A model generated the notes under the pieces. The model saw nothing but the letters and a program-made list of their open reading frames with translations, searched no databases and was not told where the DNA came from. Below are positions 33,721-42,151 of a DNA stretch of 64,000 bases, piece by piece; within the stretch, counting starts at the first letter, position 1; each line of letters begins with the position of its first letter. The position numbers were made by a program, and so were the translations under genes. The stretch is from CAZWLY01 sp964634465. Its GTDB lineage: Bacteria; Desulfobacterota; Desulfarculia; G963662305. The stretch is from the NCBI GenBank assembly GCA_964634465.1, contig CAZWLY010000014.1, forward strand, positions 44,789-108,788, written 5' to 3'.

Positions 33721-34824
33721 ATGAAGAGACGTGATTTTCTGAAGAAAGTCGGAGTGGGCACCGCGGCGGCGGCTGCGGCCTCGACCCTCGGCGCCCCGGC
33801 GGTCCACGCCAGCAAGACCATCAAGTGGAAGATGGTCACCACCTGGCCGCCCAAACTGGTCTATCTCCAGACCGGCGCCGAGCGACTGGCCAAGAAGGTG
33901 GCCGAGATGACCGGCGGCAAATTCCAGATCAAGGTCTACGCCGCCGGCGAACTGGTCCCTGCTTTCGGGATCTTTGACGCCGTCTCCAAGGGTACCGTTC
34001 AGGCTGGCTCCGGTGCGTCCTACTATTGGGCCGGCAAGCTTCCCGCCGCCCAGTTCTTCGCCGCCGTTCCCTTCGGCATGAACGCCCAGGGCATGGCCGC
34101 CTGGTTCTGGGGCGGCAACGGGCTCAAGCTCTGGGAGAAGGTCTACGCCCCGTTCAACCTGGTTCCCCGGCCCGGCGGCAACACCGGCGTGCAGATGGGC
34201 GGTTGGTTCAACAAGAAGATCAACACCATCGACGACTACAAGGGGCTCAAGATGCGCATCCCCGGCCTGGGCGGCAAGGTCGTGGCCAAGGCTGGCGGCA
34301 CCGTCGTCCTTACCCCGGGCGGCGAAATCTTCACCAACCTGGAGCGCGGCGTCATCGACGCCACCGAGTGGGTCGGCCCGCTGCACGACAAGATCATGGG
34401 CTTCTACAAGGTGGCCAAGTACTACTACTACCCCGGCTGGCACGAGCCGGGAACCGTGCTGGAGTACTTCTTCAACAAGAAGGCCTATGAGGCCCTGCCC
34501 AAGGAGTACCAGCTCATCCTCGACTTCGCCACCAAGGAGAGCTACGGCTGGATGTGGTCCGGCTTCGACGCCGACAACGGCGCCGCCCTGCAGGACCTCA
34601 TCACCAAGCACAACGTCCAGTTGGTCCGCTTCCCCACGCCGGTGATGAGAGATCTCAAGAGGCTCTCCGACGAGGTTCTGGACGAGTTCACCGCCAAGGA
34701 TCCTCTGGCCAAAGAGGTCTACCTCGACTTCAAGAAGATGCAGAAGCAGGTCGGCACCTGGGGCACCGTCTCGGAGAAGGCCTACTACGACCTGATCATG
34801 CCCAAGTTCTCCTTGAAAAAGTAA
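33721..34824 (+). CDS. dctP: TRAP transporter substrate-binding protein, 2-oxoacid (TakP)-like
   Basis: 367 residues from ATG 33721 with AAGGAGGG five bases upstream. The N-terminus is a twin-arginine signal (KRRDFLKK, hydrophobic run, AVHA). The mature part reads like the TakP branch: WKMVTTWPPK, AAGELVPAFGIFDAV, NTGVQMGGWFNKKI, MRIPGLGGKVV, ATEWVGPLHDK and YYYYPGWHEPGT. That branch binds 2-oxoacids such as pyruvate and longer 2-ketoacids with sodium. The subgroup is assigned from remembered family patterns, so the ligand is an inference. A weak promoter (TTGACT 33575, TAAAAT 33600, 19-bp spacing) may give extra dctP transcription. Confidence 0.9.
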   Translation: MKRRDFLKKVGVGTAAAAAASTLGAPAVHASKTIKWKMVTTWPPKLVYLQTGAERLAKKVAEMTGGKFQIKVYAAGELVPAFGIFDAVSKGTVQAGSGASYYWAGKLPAAQFFAAVPFGMNAQGMAAWFWGGNGLKLWEKVYAPFNLVPRPGGNTGVQMGGWFNKKINTIDDYKGLKMRIPGLGGKVVAKAGGTVVLTPGGEIFTNLERGVIDATEWVGPLHDKIMGFYKVAKYYYYPGWHEPGTVLEYFFNKKAYEALPKEYQLILDFATKESYGWMWSGFDADNGAALQDLITKHNVQLVRFPTPVMRDLKRLSDEVLDEFTAKDPLAKEVYLDFKKMQKQVGTWGTVSEKAYYDLIMPKFSLKK

Positions 34825-34846
34825 TCACCCCTGCTAACGGCGCTTG

Positions 34847-34884
34847 CGGGTCGCGGGCCGAATGGCCCGCGACCCGTCTCTTTT
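34847..34884 (+). terminator. Strong terminator of the TRAP operon
   Basis: A perfect 13-bp stem (34847-34859 with 34864-34876) closes a GAAT loop and is followed by TCTCTTTT. It separates the TRAP genes from the dehydratase operon. Confidence 0.93.
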
Positions 34885-34915
34885 CGGGCGGCCGCTCCCC
34901 GGTCCGGCTTTCCGC

Positions 34916-34983
34916 TTGACAGCCCCCGGCCGATGTGTCTACATAGATCACAGCTACTTTATAGCTAACTTATAGCCCCTAAA
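34916..34983 (+). promoter_or_regulatory. Dehydratase-operon promoter with three 11-bp operator-like repeats
   Basis: TTGACA at 34916-34921 is followed after 18 bp by TAC within GTCTAC, at the same spacing as upstream of iorA. Three direct repeats then start at 34951, 34962 and 34973: CAGCTACTTTA, TAGCTAACTTA, TAGCCCCTAAA. The 11-bp period places all copies on one face of the helix. Confidence 0.65.
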
Positions 34984-35003
34984 TGCGGCTGTGGAGTATT
35001 GAG

Positions 35004-36254
35004 ATGCCAGGCTCGCTCAAGGCGGAAGTCCCCCCCATCGCCAGCGGCAAGATGCTGAAAGAGCTGATGGCCCGCCACTTCCTCGAACTGGACGAGGCGG
35101 CCAAGACCAAGAGCCGGCCGGTGGCCTGGGTCACCTCGGTCGGTCCGGCCGAACTGCTCTTGGCCATGGGCTTTTTGGTCTTCTACCCCGAGAACCACGG
35201 GGCGATGCTGGGAGCGAGCCGGATGGCGACCGACGTCATTCCCAGGGCCAACGCCATCGGCTATTCGCCCGACATCTGCTCCTATCTCACCTCCGACGTG
35301 GGCGCCTACCTGGCCGGAGTGACGCCCCTGACCAAAGCCTACGACATCGAGACTCCGCCCAAACCGGACGTGCTGGTCTTCAACACCAACCAGTGCCGCG
35401 ACGTCCAGGACTGGTTCCGCTTCTACGCCCAGGAGTGGGGCACGCCCTTGATCGGCGTCTTCACCCATCGCGAGGTGGGCGAGGTCAAGGAACACCACGT
35501 GGCCGACATCACCGCCCAGTTCAAGGAGTTGATTCCGATCCTGGAGGAGATCTCCGGCCGCAAGTTCGACATCGACCGGCTCAGGGAGACGGTCGGCCTT
35601 TCGGCCGAGTGCAGCCGATTGTGGCGGGCCTGCCTGGAGATGTCGGCCGAGATTCCGACGCCGTGGACCTTCTTCGACCACACCATCCACATGGCCCCGG
35701 CCGTGGTCTGGCGCGGTCGACCCGAGGCCAACGAGTACTACGAAACTCTTTTGGCCGAGCTCAAACAGCGGGCGGCCGACGGCGTGGCCGCCGTGCCCGG
35801 CGAGCGCCACCGCCTCTACTGGGACGGCATGCCCATCTGGGGCAAGCTGCGGTCCAATTCCGAGCTGTTCAAGGCCAACGGCGCCTCCATCGTCGCCTCG
35901 ACCTACTGCAACTCCTGGATTTTCGACGCCTTCGACCCGAAAGAGCCGTTCGAGTCCATGGCCCGGGCCTACACCGAACTCTTTATCGTCAGGAACGAGG
36001 CCTACAAGGAGACCTACATCGCCGACCACGTCGAGCGATTCAAGATCGACGGCCTCGTCTTCCACGACGCCAAGACTTGTCCCAACAACTCCAACAACCG
36101 CTACGGCATGCCCCAGCGGTTGAGCCGGGAGCTGGGCATACCCAGCTTGACCATCAACGGCGACCTCAACGACCTGCGCTGCTACTCCGAGGAGCAGACC
36201 AGAACCAACGTTGAGGCCTTCATCGAGCAACTGGACGAGATGGCGGCCGCCTAG
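35004..36254 (+). CDS. 2-hydroxyacyl-CoA dehydratase / benzoyl-CoA reductase family protein
   Basis: 416 residues from ATG 35004, which has GGAG seven bases upstream; the in-frame ATG at 34983 has none. The two-lobed HgdB/BcrB/FldC fold is indicated by GPAELLLAMGF, NTNQCRD, WDGMPIWG and the C-terminal KTCPNNSNNRYGMPQRL with GDLNDLRCYSEEQ. Candidate cluster ligands include Cys92, Cys131, Cys302 and Cys359. Such proteins use an ATP-delivered low-potential electron to dehydrate 2-hydroxyacyl-CoA or reduce aromatic rings. Most enzymes have two or more such subunits; only one is encoded here. It may therefore be homo-oligomeric, as in double-cubane-cluster proteins. The activator gene follows. Confidence 0.85.
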   Translation: MPGSLKAEVPPIASGKMLKELMARHFLELDEAAKTKSRPVAWVTSVGPAELLLAMGFLVFYPENHGAMLGASRMATDVIPRANAIGYSPDICSYLTSDVGAYLAGVTPLTKAYDIETPPKPDVLVFNTNQCRDVQDWFRFYAQEWGTPLIGVFTHREVGEVKEHHVADITAQFKELIPILEEISGRKFDIDRLRETVGLSAECSRLWRACLEMSAEIPTPWTFFDHTIHMAPAVVWRGRPEANEYYETLLAELKQRAADGVAAVPGERHRLYWDGMPIWGKLRSNSELFKANGASIVASTYCNSWIFDAFDPKEPFESMARAYTELFIVRNEAYKETYIADHVERFKIDGLVFHDAKTCPNNSNNRYGMPQRLSRELGIPSLTINGDLNDLRCYSEEQTRTNVEAFIEQLDEMAAA

Positions 36255-36286
36255 AGCGGGTCGTTATCCGGTCGCGGGAGGTATCC

Positions 36287-37078
36287 GCCTTCTTTTTCGC
36301 GGGGATAGATATCGGCGCGGCCACGGCCAAGGCCGTGATTCTGACCGAGGCGGCTGAGGTTGCCGGCCGGGCGATCATCCGTTCGGGCGTCGATTTCGTC
36401 GCCGCCGCCGAAAGGGTCTTCGAGTCGGCCCTGAAGGTGGCCGGCGTCGAGCGAGGCGAGGTTGGTCTGGTCCTCTCCACCGGTTACGGCCGGGAGAACG
36501 TCCCCTTCGCCGGCGGCAAGAAGACCGAGATCGCCTGCCACGCCAAGGGCTGCTACCACTACTTTCCCGAGGCGCTGACCATCATCGACATCGGCGGCCA
36601 GGACAACAAGGTCATCAAACTGGCCGCCGACGGCGCCCGGATCGGATTCAAGATGAACCGCAAGTGCGCCGCCGGCACCGGCGCGTTTCTGGAAGAGATG
36701 GCTGCCCGGCTCGACCTCGAGCTCGACGCCATGAACGGCCTGGCCGAAGCGGCTGGCGAGACGGTGGAGTTGGGTAGCTACTGCACCGTCTTTTCGGCCA
36801 CCGAGGTCCTGGAGAAGATCAGGGCGGGCAAGCCGGCCGGCGGCATCATCCGCGGCATATTTCTATCGATGGTCAAACGGGTTTTGGAGATGGAAGCGCT
36901 GGACGGCCGGGTCGTCTTGACCGGGGGGGTGGCGGCCCACAACCCCATCCTGGCCGAAATGCTCGAAGCCCAGATCGGCCGCCCGGTGACCGTCCCGCCC
37001 GACCCTCAGTTGACTGGAGCCCTGGGGGCGGCCCTGCTGGCCCGAGAACAGATCGAATCGCAAGGAGGAGCGCAATGA
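36287..37078 (+). CDS. Dehydratase/reductase activator ATPase (HgdC/BadF/BcrA type), start uncertain
   Basis: About 263 residues. The ASKHA ATPase fold is clear: FAGIDIGAATAKAVIL at the N-terminus, STGYGRENVPFAGG, IIDIGGQDNKVIKL and TGGVAAHNP. The cluster Cys lie in RKCAAGTGAFLE and GSYCTVFSATEV; each monomer of the dimer normally gives two Cys to one shared 4Fe-4S cluster. It fires electrons into the dehydratase at the cost of ATP. No ATG, GTG, TTG or CTG lies in frame between the upstream in-frame stop at 36212 and the phosphate-binding loop near 36302. The first canonical codon, GTG 36335, would delete that loop. A GGGAGG site at 36276-36281 points to initiation near 36287-36290. Confidence 0.82.
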   Translation, partial: AFFFAGIDIGAATAKAVILTEAAEVAGRAIIRSGVDFVAAAERVFESALKVAGVERGEVGLVLSTGYGRENVPFAGGKKTEIACHAKGCYHYFPEALTIIDIGGQDNKVIKLAADGARIGFKMNRKCAAGTGAFLEEMAARLDLELDAMNGLAEAAGETVELGSYCTVFSATEVLEKIRAGKPAGGIIRGIFLSMVKRVLEMEALDGRVVLTGGVAAHNPILAEMLEAQIGRPVTVPPDPQLTGALGAALLAREQIESQGGAQ

Positions 37079-38643
37079 GTCGGTGGCTCAACGTCGGCGA
37101 GGTGATAAAGACTTTGGCCCAGAAAACTCCGGACAAGGAAGGCGCGGCCGATCTTTACCGCTCGCTGACCTTCAAGGAATGGAACGAGCGGTGCAACCGA
37201 TTGGCCAACGCCATGTTGGACCTGGGACTCGAAAAGGGCGACAAGTTCGCCTTCATCGCCTACAACTGCCTGGAGTGGATGGAGGTCTACGCCGCGGCGG
37301 CGAAGAACGGCCTGGTCTGCGTGCCGATCATGTTCCGCCTGGCCCCGGCCGAGTACCACTACATCCTGGAGAACTCCGACGCCAAGGCCTTCATCGTCGG
37401 GGCCGACTTCGTGGAGGGAGCCGAGACGATCCGCGACCAGATACCGGCGATCGAACACTGGATCTATCTGGGCGAGGGCGAGGCGCCCAGCGGCTACGTC
37501 CATTATGAAGAGCTGATGGCCAAGGGCTCGCCCGACGAGTGCCCGGTGGAGGTCCACCACGAGGATCCGTGGACGATCATGTACACCTCGGGCACGACCG
37601 GCAAGCCCAAGGGCGTGGTCAGGACCCACGAGTCGTACATCGCCTTCTACCTGACCAACATCGTGGCCATGAACTACGATCGCAACGACCGGGGGTTGTC
37701 GGTCATGCCGATGTGCCACGTCAACTCCATTTTCTACTCGTTCACCATGACCTACGCCGGCGGTACGGCGGTGGTCTACAACTCGGTCACCTTCGACCCG
37801 GAGCATCTGCTCAAGACGCTCCAGGACTTCAAGATCACCTTCACCTCCCTGGTGCCGACCCACTACATCATGATCCAGTCTCTCCCGGACGAGGTGAAGA
37901 ACAAGTACGACGTCTCCTGCGTCAAGAAGCTCCTGTGCTCCTCGGCTCCGGCCCGGCGCGACACCAAACTGTGGATTCTGGACTTCTTCAAGAACTCCGA
38001 ACTATACGAGGCCTACGGCTCCACCGAGGCCGGGTTGGTGACGCTGCTCTACCCCGAGGAGCAGTTCGACAAGCTGGGCTCCATCGGCAAAGAGATTCCC
38101 GGCACCGACATGATCAAGCTCCTCGACGCCGACGGCAACGAGGTCGGCGTGGGCGAGGTCGGCGAGCTCTACTCCAGGACGGCGGCCGTCTTCAGCTATT
38201 ACTGGAAGCTGCCCGAGGAGACTAAGGCCGCCTTCGTCGGCGAGTGGTTCTCGGCCGGCGACATGGCCAAACGGGACGAGGACGGCTACTACTACCTGGT
38301 CGATCGCAAGAAGAACATGATCATCACCGGCGGCGAGAACGTCTACCCCTCCGAGGTGGAGAACGTGGTCGGCGGCCACGAGGCGGTCAAAGACGTGGCC
38401 GTCATCGGCGTGCCCGACGAGAAGTGGGGCGAGCGGGTGGTGGCCGTGGTCGTCCTTCACGACGGCTACGAGCCGAGCGACGAGCTGGCCGAGGAGATTC
38501 GCGAATACTGCCGGGGCAAGATCGCCGGCTTCAAGCGACCCAAGCAGGTTGACTTCATCAAGGACGAGGACATGCCCCGCACCGCCACGGGCAAGATCCT
38601 CCACCGGAGCCTCAGAGAGAGATACGGACACTGGGCCGAGTAA
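37075..38643 (+). CDS. AMP-dependent acyl-CoA synthetase/ligase
   Basis: 522 residues. The AMP-binding motif is YTSGTTGKPKGVVRTH, A5 is YGSTEAG and the hinge with the A8 region is SAGDMAKRDEDGYYYLVDRKKN. GGENVYPSEVE follows, and the acylation Lys is in TATGKILHRSL. It activates a carboxylic acid to its CoA thioester through an acyl-adenylate. Overall it resembles medium-chain or aryl-acid ligases, but the substrate is not readable. Its ATG overlaps the activator stop (ATGA), which ties it to the dehydratase: the acid would be activated before the radical step. Confidence 0.9.
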   Translation: MSRWLNVGEVIKTLAQKTPDKEGAADLYRSLTFKEWNERCNRLANAMLDLGLEKGDKFAFIAYNCLEWMEVYAAAAKNGLVCVPIMFRLAPAEYHYILENSDAKAFIVGADFVEGAETIRDQIPAIEHWIYLGEGEAPSGYVHYEELMAKGSPDECPVEVHHEDPWTIMYTSGTTGKPKGVVRTHESYIAFYLTNIVAMNYDRNDRGLSVMPMCHVNSIFYSFTMTYAGGTAVVYNSVTFDPEHLLKTLQDFKITFTSLVPTHYIMIQSLPDEVKNKYDVSCVKKLLCSSAPARRDTKLWILDFFKNSELYEAYGSTEAGLVTLLYPEEQFDKLGSIGKEIPGTDMIKLLDADGNEVGVGEVGELYSRTAAVFSYYWKLPEETKAAFVGEWFSAGDMAKRDEDGYYYLVDRKKNMIITGGENVYPSEVENVVGGHEAVKDVAVIGVPDEKWGERVVAVVVLHDGYEPSDELAEEIREYCRGKIAGFKRPKQVDFIKDEDMPRTATGKILHRSLRERYGHWAE

Positions 38644-38685
38644 CAAATTAGAGACCGAGCCCGAAATCGATTCAAGGAGAAGAGC

Positions 38686-39873
38686 ATGTACACCAAGTCG
38701 TTTATCCCCTACAAGGGCTACTGGTCGTCCCCCTTCTGCCGCTGGCAAGGCAGCCTGCAAAACGAGAACGCCATCGTTCTCGGCGCGGCCACCGGCAAAA
38801 AGGCCCTCGAGCTTAGAGGCATCGACCCCGGCCGATTCGACGGCTGCATCCTCGGTTGGTCGGTCCCCCAGAAGTCGTGCTTCTACGGCACGCCCTGGTT
38901 CTCGGGGTTGATCGGCGCACCGGGCGTCTCCGGCCCCATCTTCTCCCAGGCCTGCGCCACCTCGGCCACCGGCGTCGGCTACGCCGGCAGCCTGGTGGAG
39001 ACCGGCGTTCACTCGACCCTGCTGGTGGCCATGGTCGATCGCTGCTCCAACGGCCCCCACCTGGTCTACCCCAACCCAACCGGGCCCGGCGCCAAACCGA
39101 TCTCCGAGGACTGGGTGATGGACAACTTCGGCAACGATCCCTGGGCCAAGAACGCCATGATCGAAACCGCCGAGCGGGTGGCCAAGGAGGCCGGCATAAC
39201 CCGGGAGGAGTGCGACGAGGTGGCCCTGGATCGCTACAAGAAGTACCAGATGGCCCTGGCCGACGACCGGGCCTTCCAAAAGGGCTACATGGTCCCCTGC
39301 GAGGTCAGGATGGGCAAGAAGACGGTCGAAGTCGCCGAGGACGAAGGGATCGTCCCGACCACCAAGGAGGGTCTGGCCGGGCTCAAACCCGTCATTCCCG
39401 ACGGCGTGTTGACCTTCGGCAGCCAGACCCATCCGGCCGACGGCAACATCGGGATCATCGTCACCACCGAGGAGAAGGCCAAGGAGATGTCGGCCGACGA
39501 AAACGTCACCATCCAGCTTTTGGGTTACGGCTACGCCCGGGTGGACAAGGGCTGCATGGCCAAGGCCCCGGTGCCGGCGGCCCGGATGGCGCTGGAGATG
39601 GCCGGCGTCGACGTGCCCGACCTGGCCGCGGTCAAGACCCACAATCCGTTCGCGGTCAACGACATCTACATGCGGCGGGAGATGAATATCGACGAGAAGA
39701 TCTTCAACAACTACGGCTCGTCGCTCGTCTTCGGCCATCCCCAGGCTCCGACCGGCGGCCGGCTGATCATCGAGCTCATCGAGGAGCTGGTCCATCTGGG
39801 CGGCGGCTATGGCCTGTTCACCGGCTGCGCCGCCGGCGACAGCGGCGCGGCGGTGGTGGTCAAGGTCGGCTAA
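38686..39873 (+). CDS. Thiolase-family protein (acetyl-CoA acetyltransferase-like)
   Basis: 395 residues with AAGGAG before the ATG. The nucleophilic Cys90 sits in SQACATSATGVG. THNPFAVND occupies the position of the usual NEAFA loop. The general-base His is in FGHPQAPTGGR and the second Cys in TGCAAGDSGAA. All thiolase catalytic residues therefore seem present, though the loops differ from textbook degradative thiolases. It would cleave or form a C-C bond next to a thioester. It is the last gene before a terminator and probably the final step of the operon's pathway. Confidence 0.87.
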   Translation: MYTKSFIPYKGYWSSPFCRWQGSLQNENAIVLGAATGKKALELRGIDPGRFDGCILGWSVPQKSCFYGTPWFSGLIGAPGVSGPIFSQACATSATGVGYAGSLVETGVHSTLLVAMVDRCSNGPHLVYPNPTGPGAKPISEDWVMDNFGNDPWAKNAMIETAERVAKEAGITREECDEVALDRYKKYQMALADDRAFQKGYMVPCEVRMGKKTVEVAEDEGIVPTTKEGLAGLKPVIPDGVLTFGSQTHPADGNIGIIVTTEEKAKEMSADENVTIQLLGYGYARVDKGCMAKAPVPAARMALEMAGVDVPDLAAVKTHNPFAVNDIYMRREMNIDEKIFNNYGSSLVFGHPQAPTGGRLIIELIEELVHLGGGYGLFTGCAAGDSGAAVVVKVG

Positions 39874-39898
39874 GTCCCCCATCCCTTAACCGCACCCG

Positions 39899-39930
39899 GC
39901 GGGAGCCCTGGCAGGGCTCCCGCTTTTCGC
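39899..39930 (+). terminator. Terminator of the dehydratase operon
   Basis: An 11-bp perfect stem (39899-39909 with 39913-39923) closes a 3-nt loop and is followed by TTTTCGCTTTC, 26 bp after the thiolase stop. Confidence 0.85.
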
Positions 39931-40040
39931 TTTCGACCGTCACGCCGCCCCCATAACGATATCGGTCCGAATTTGCAATTTCAGGTAACTATTCGTCCTG
40001 ACTTTGCATTGGGGCGGGGATGCGATAAATTATGAGTGTC

Positions 40041-40077
40041 GATTCGCCCCCGGCGGAACCGTCGCCCGGGGCGAATC
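40041..40077 (+). repeat. Inverted repeat in the leader of the adenylate cyclase gene
   Basis: GATTCGCCCC (40041-40050) and GGGGCGAATC (40068-40077) form a perfect 10-bp stem around 17 nt. It lies between a possible -10 (TAAATT, 40026-40031) and the likely GTG start, so it may act on the mRNA or bind a protein. Confidence 0.6.
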
Positions 40078-40102
40078 ACTAGCGAGTTACTCGGGCGATT
40101 CC

Positions 40103-42142
40103 GTGACGGATCAAGGTTTGGACGTGTCAGGCAAAGCTGCGGTCGACGACGAACGGTTAGTCGTCCACAACCACAAACTCTTTGCGGCCTTCAACCGCCG
40201 CAAGCTGGAACAGATCCGCCGCAACCTCACCCCGGCCCAGCGCCGGGTTCTCGACCTGGTCCCGATCCTCCTCCACTTGAACCTGACTCCGAACAAGGGT
40301 CCGCTCAGCCTCATTCCCCCGGACGCTCCGGCCGGAGTGGTCTACCTCGACTTTCCCCTGGACCTGGAATCGACCCTGGAGCGCGACCTGCCGGGCGCGG
40401 TCCTCCCGAAGAAAGCCAAATGGGGTCGCTTCGCCCTGGACATGCCCATCCGCTCCCTGCTGCTGATGGGCTCCATGGGCTCCATCGGCCAGACCCGGGC
40501 CTCGGACTTCGATTTCTGGGTGGTCATCGACCGCCGGGAGCTCGGCCCGGCCGGAGAAGCCGCCCTGGCCAGGAAATGCGAGTTGCTGTCGCAATGGATC
40601 GAGAAGACGGCCCGCTCCGAGGCGACCTTCTTTTTGGTGGACGTGGAAGACGTCAGGGCCAATCGGTTCGGGGAGGCCTCGGGCGAATCGGCCGGTTCGG
40701 CCATGGCCATGCTGTTGAAGGACGAATTCTACCGGTCGATGACCCTCCTGGCCGGCCAGACGCCCTGGTGGTGGGTGCTGCCGCCGGGGCTCGATCCCGA
40801 CGGCTACGCCGCGAGCGTGGCCGAGTTGAAGCGGGCGGTCAGGTTGGACCCGCGCGCCTTCGTCGATCTGGGCCCGTTGGGCCGGGTGGACGTAGCCGAG
40901 TTTTTCGGCGCCTCGTTGTGGGAGATCCACAAGAGCCTGGACCGGCCGTTCAAATCGGCCCTCAAACTGGCCTTGATGGAGGCCTATTCCTGCCAGTCCG
41001 ACCCGGCCGAGGGAGGGAACGGCCGGGAGCTTCTGGCCGAGACGATGAAGCGTCGGGTCCTGGAGGAAGGCGACGAGCTTCCCGACAGTTACCTGCTCAT
41101 GTTCGAGCGGGTGGCCGAGCACTTGGCCGCCGGCCAGCGGATGGACGATCTGGACAGCGCCCGAATCTGTCTCTACCTCAAATCCAACCCGCGCCTGACC
41201 GCGCGCGATCTCCGAAGCCGCGATCTGAGTCCGCGCAAAAAGGTCTTCACCGACTACATCAGGCAGTGGGGCTGGGACTGGTCCAAGGTGGAGGATCTCA
41301 ACGCCTATACCGACTGGCCCTTCCCCCGGCGGCAGGCGTTGGGTGAAAAGATAAATCGCCTGATCCTGGGCAGCTACGCCCGGTTGGGCAAGCAGTGCAA
41401 GATCGGCCGGGGCGGGCCCGGCGCCAACATCGACCGCCGCGACCTGACCGCCCTGGGCCGGCGGCTGATGTTGTTCTACGGCCGCTCCCAGGAACGGGTG
41501 GCCTTCCTACCCAACCTGCTGGAGAAATCGCCGCCCCTGAGCGCCGTCCACCTGGCTCCGGTGGGCCGGGCCAAGAGTCGTTCGGCCGTGGTCTGGGAAG
41601 CCAGGGAAAACGTGCCGGGGCAACCCGGCCTCGAATCGCGCCTGATCCGGGCGGTCGGCCTGCCCCACATCCTGGCCTGGCTGGCGGTCAACGGGTTGGC
41701 CGTGGAAGGAACGACCTTCTACCTGGATCGACCGGCCGAAGCCGGGCTGACCTGGGTGACCATGCCCGAAATACAGAGCTTGTTCAAGGTGATCTTGTCG
41801 CTCTTCGGCGGCCTGAGGAGCATCAGGCCCTCCCGTGAAGAACTGCTGGCTCCCAGCCGGGTGACGACCATCCTGATTATCCCCAACCTGGACGCGCCCC
41901 ACCACCAGGCCAAACCAAAGACCCTCGGCCTGCTCCACCAAAACAACTGGGGCGAGCTGTTCGCCACCGAGTACGACGACCCCAAGGCCGGCTTCGAGAC
42001 GGCCAAAAAGCTGATCGCCGAATCCCGGACCGCCGAGCCGACCAGGATCGTCGTCCACCTGCCCGACCGACCGACGACCAAGGCCTTGAGCCATCTCTTC
42101 GAGAGCGTTCTGGCCGGCTGCCGGATAGAGTATCGGCCCTAG
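40103..42142 (+). CDS. cyaA: Class I adenylate cyclase (CyaA family)
   Basis: About 679 residues from GTG 40103. Other in-frame starts (TTG 40004, TTG 40118, GTG 40124) are possible and none has a strong ribosome site. The N-terminal catalytic part matches enterobacterial CyaA closely: an early LDLVPILLHLN stretch, the nucleotidyltransferase motif GSMGSIGQTRASDFDFW with the metal-binding Asp pair, ATFFLVDVED, LLKDEFYRS, FFGASLWEIHKSLD and LALMEAYS. It makes cAMP from ATP in the cytoplasm. It is shorter than the E. coli enzyme (848 residues), mainly in the C-terminal regulatory half. No CRP gene is in the window. Confidence 0.92.
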   Translation: MTDQGLDVSGKAAVDDERLVVHNHKLFAAFNRRKLEQIRRNLTPAQRRVLDLVPILLHLNLTPNKGPLSLIPPDAPAGVVYLDFPLDLESTLERDLPGAVLPKKAKWGRFALDMPIRSLLLMGSMGSIGQTRASDFDFWVVIDRRELGPAGEAALARKCELLSQWIEKTARSEATFFLVDVEDVRANRFGEASGESAGSAMAMLLKDEFYRSMTLLAGQTPWWWVLPPGLDPDGYAASVAELKRAVRLDPRAFVDLGPLGRVDVAEFFGASLWEIHKSLDRPFKSALKLALMEAYSCQSDPAEGGNGRELLAETMKRRVLEEGDELPDSYLLMFERVAEHLAAGQRMDDLDSARICLYLKSNPRLTARDLRSRDLSPRKKVFTDYIRQWGWDWSKVEDLNAYTDWPFPRRQALGEKINRLILGSYARLGKQCKIGRGGPGANIDRRDLTALGRRLMLFYGRSQERVAFLPNLLEKSPPLSAVHLAPVGRAKSRSAVVWEARENVPGQPGLESRLIRAVGLPHILAWLAVNGLAVEGTTFYLDRPAEAGLTWVTMPEIQSLFKVILSLFGGLRSIRPSREELLAPSRVTTILIIPNLDAPHHQAKPKTLGLLHQNNWGELFATEYDDPKAGFETAKKLIAESRTAEPTRIVVHLPDRPTTKALSHLFESVLAGCRIEYRP

Positions 42143-42151
42143 TTCGGCCGA

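Noticed and set aside
36335..36340. GTG 36335 as start of the activator ATPase
   Set aside because: It lies after the conserved phosphate-binding loop, so the product would be inactive, and it has no ribosome site.
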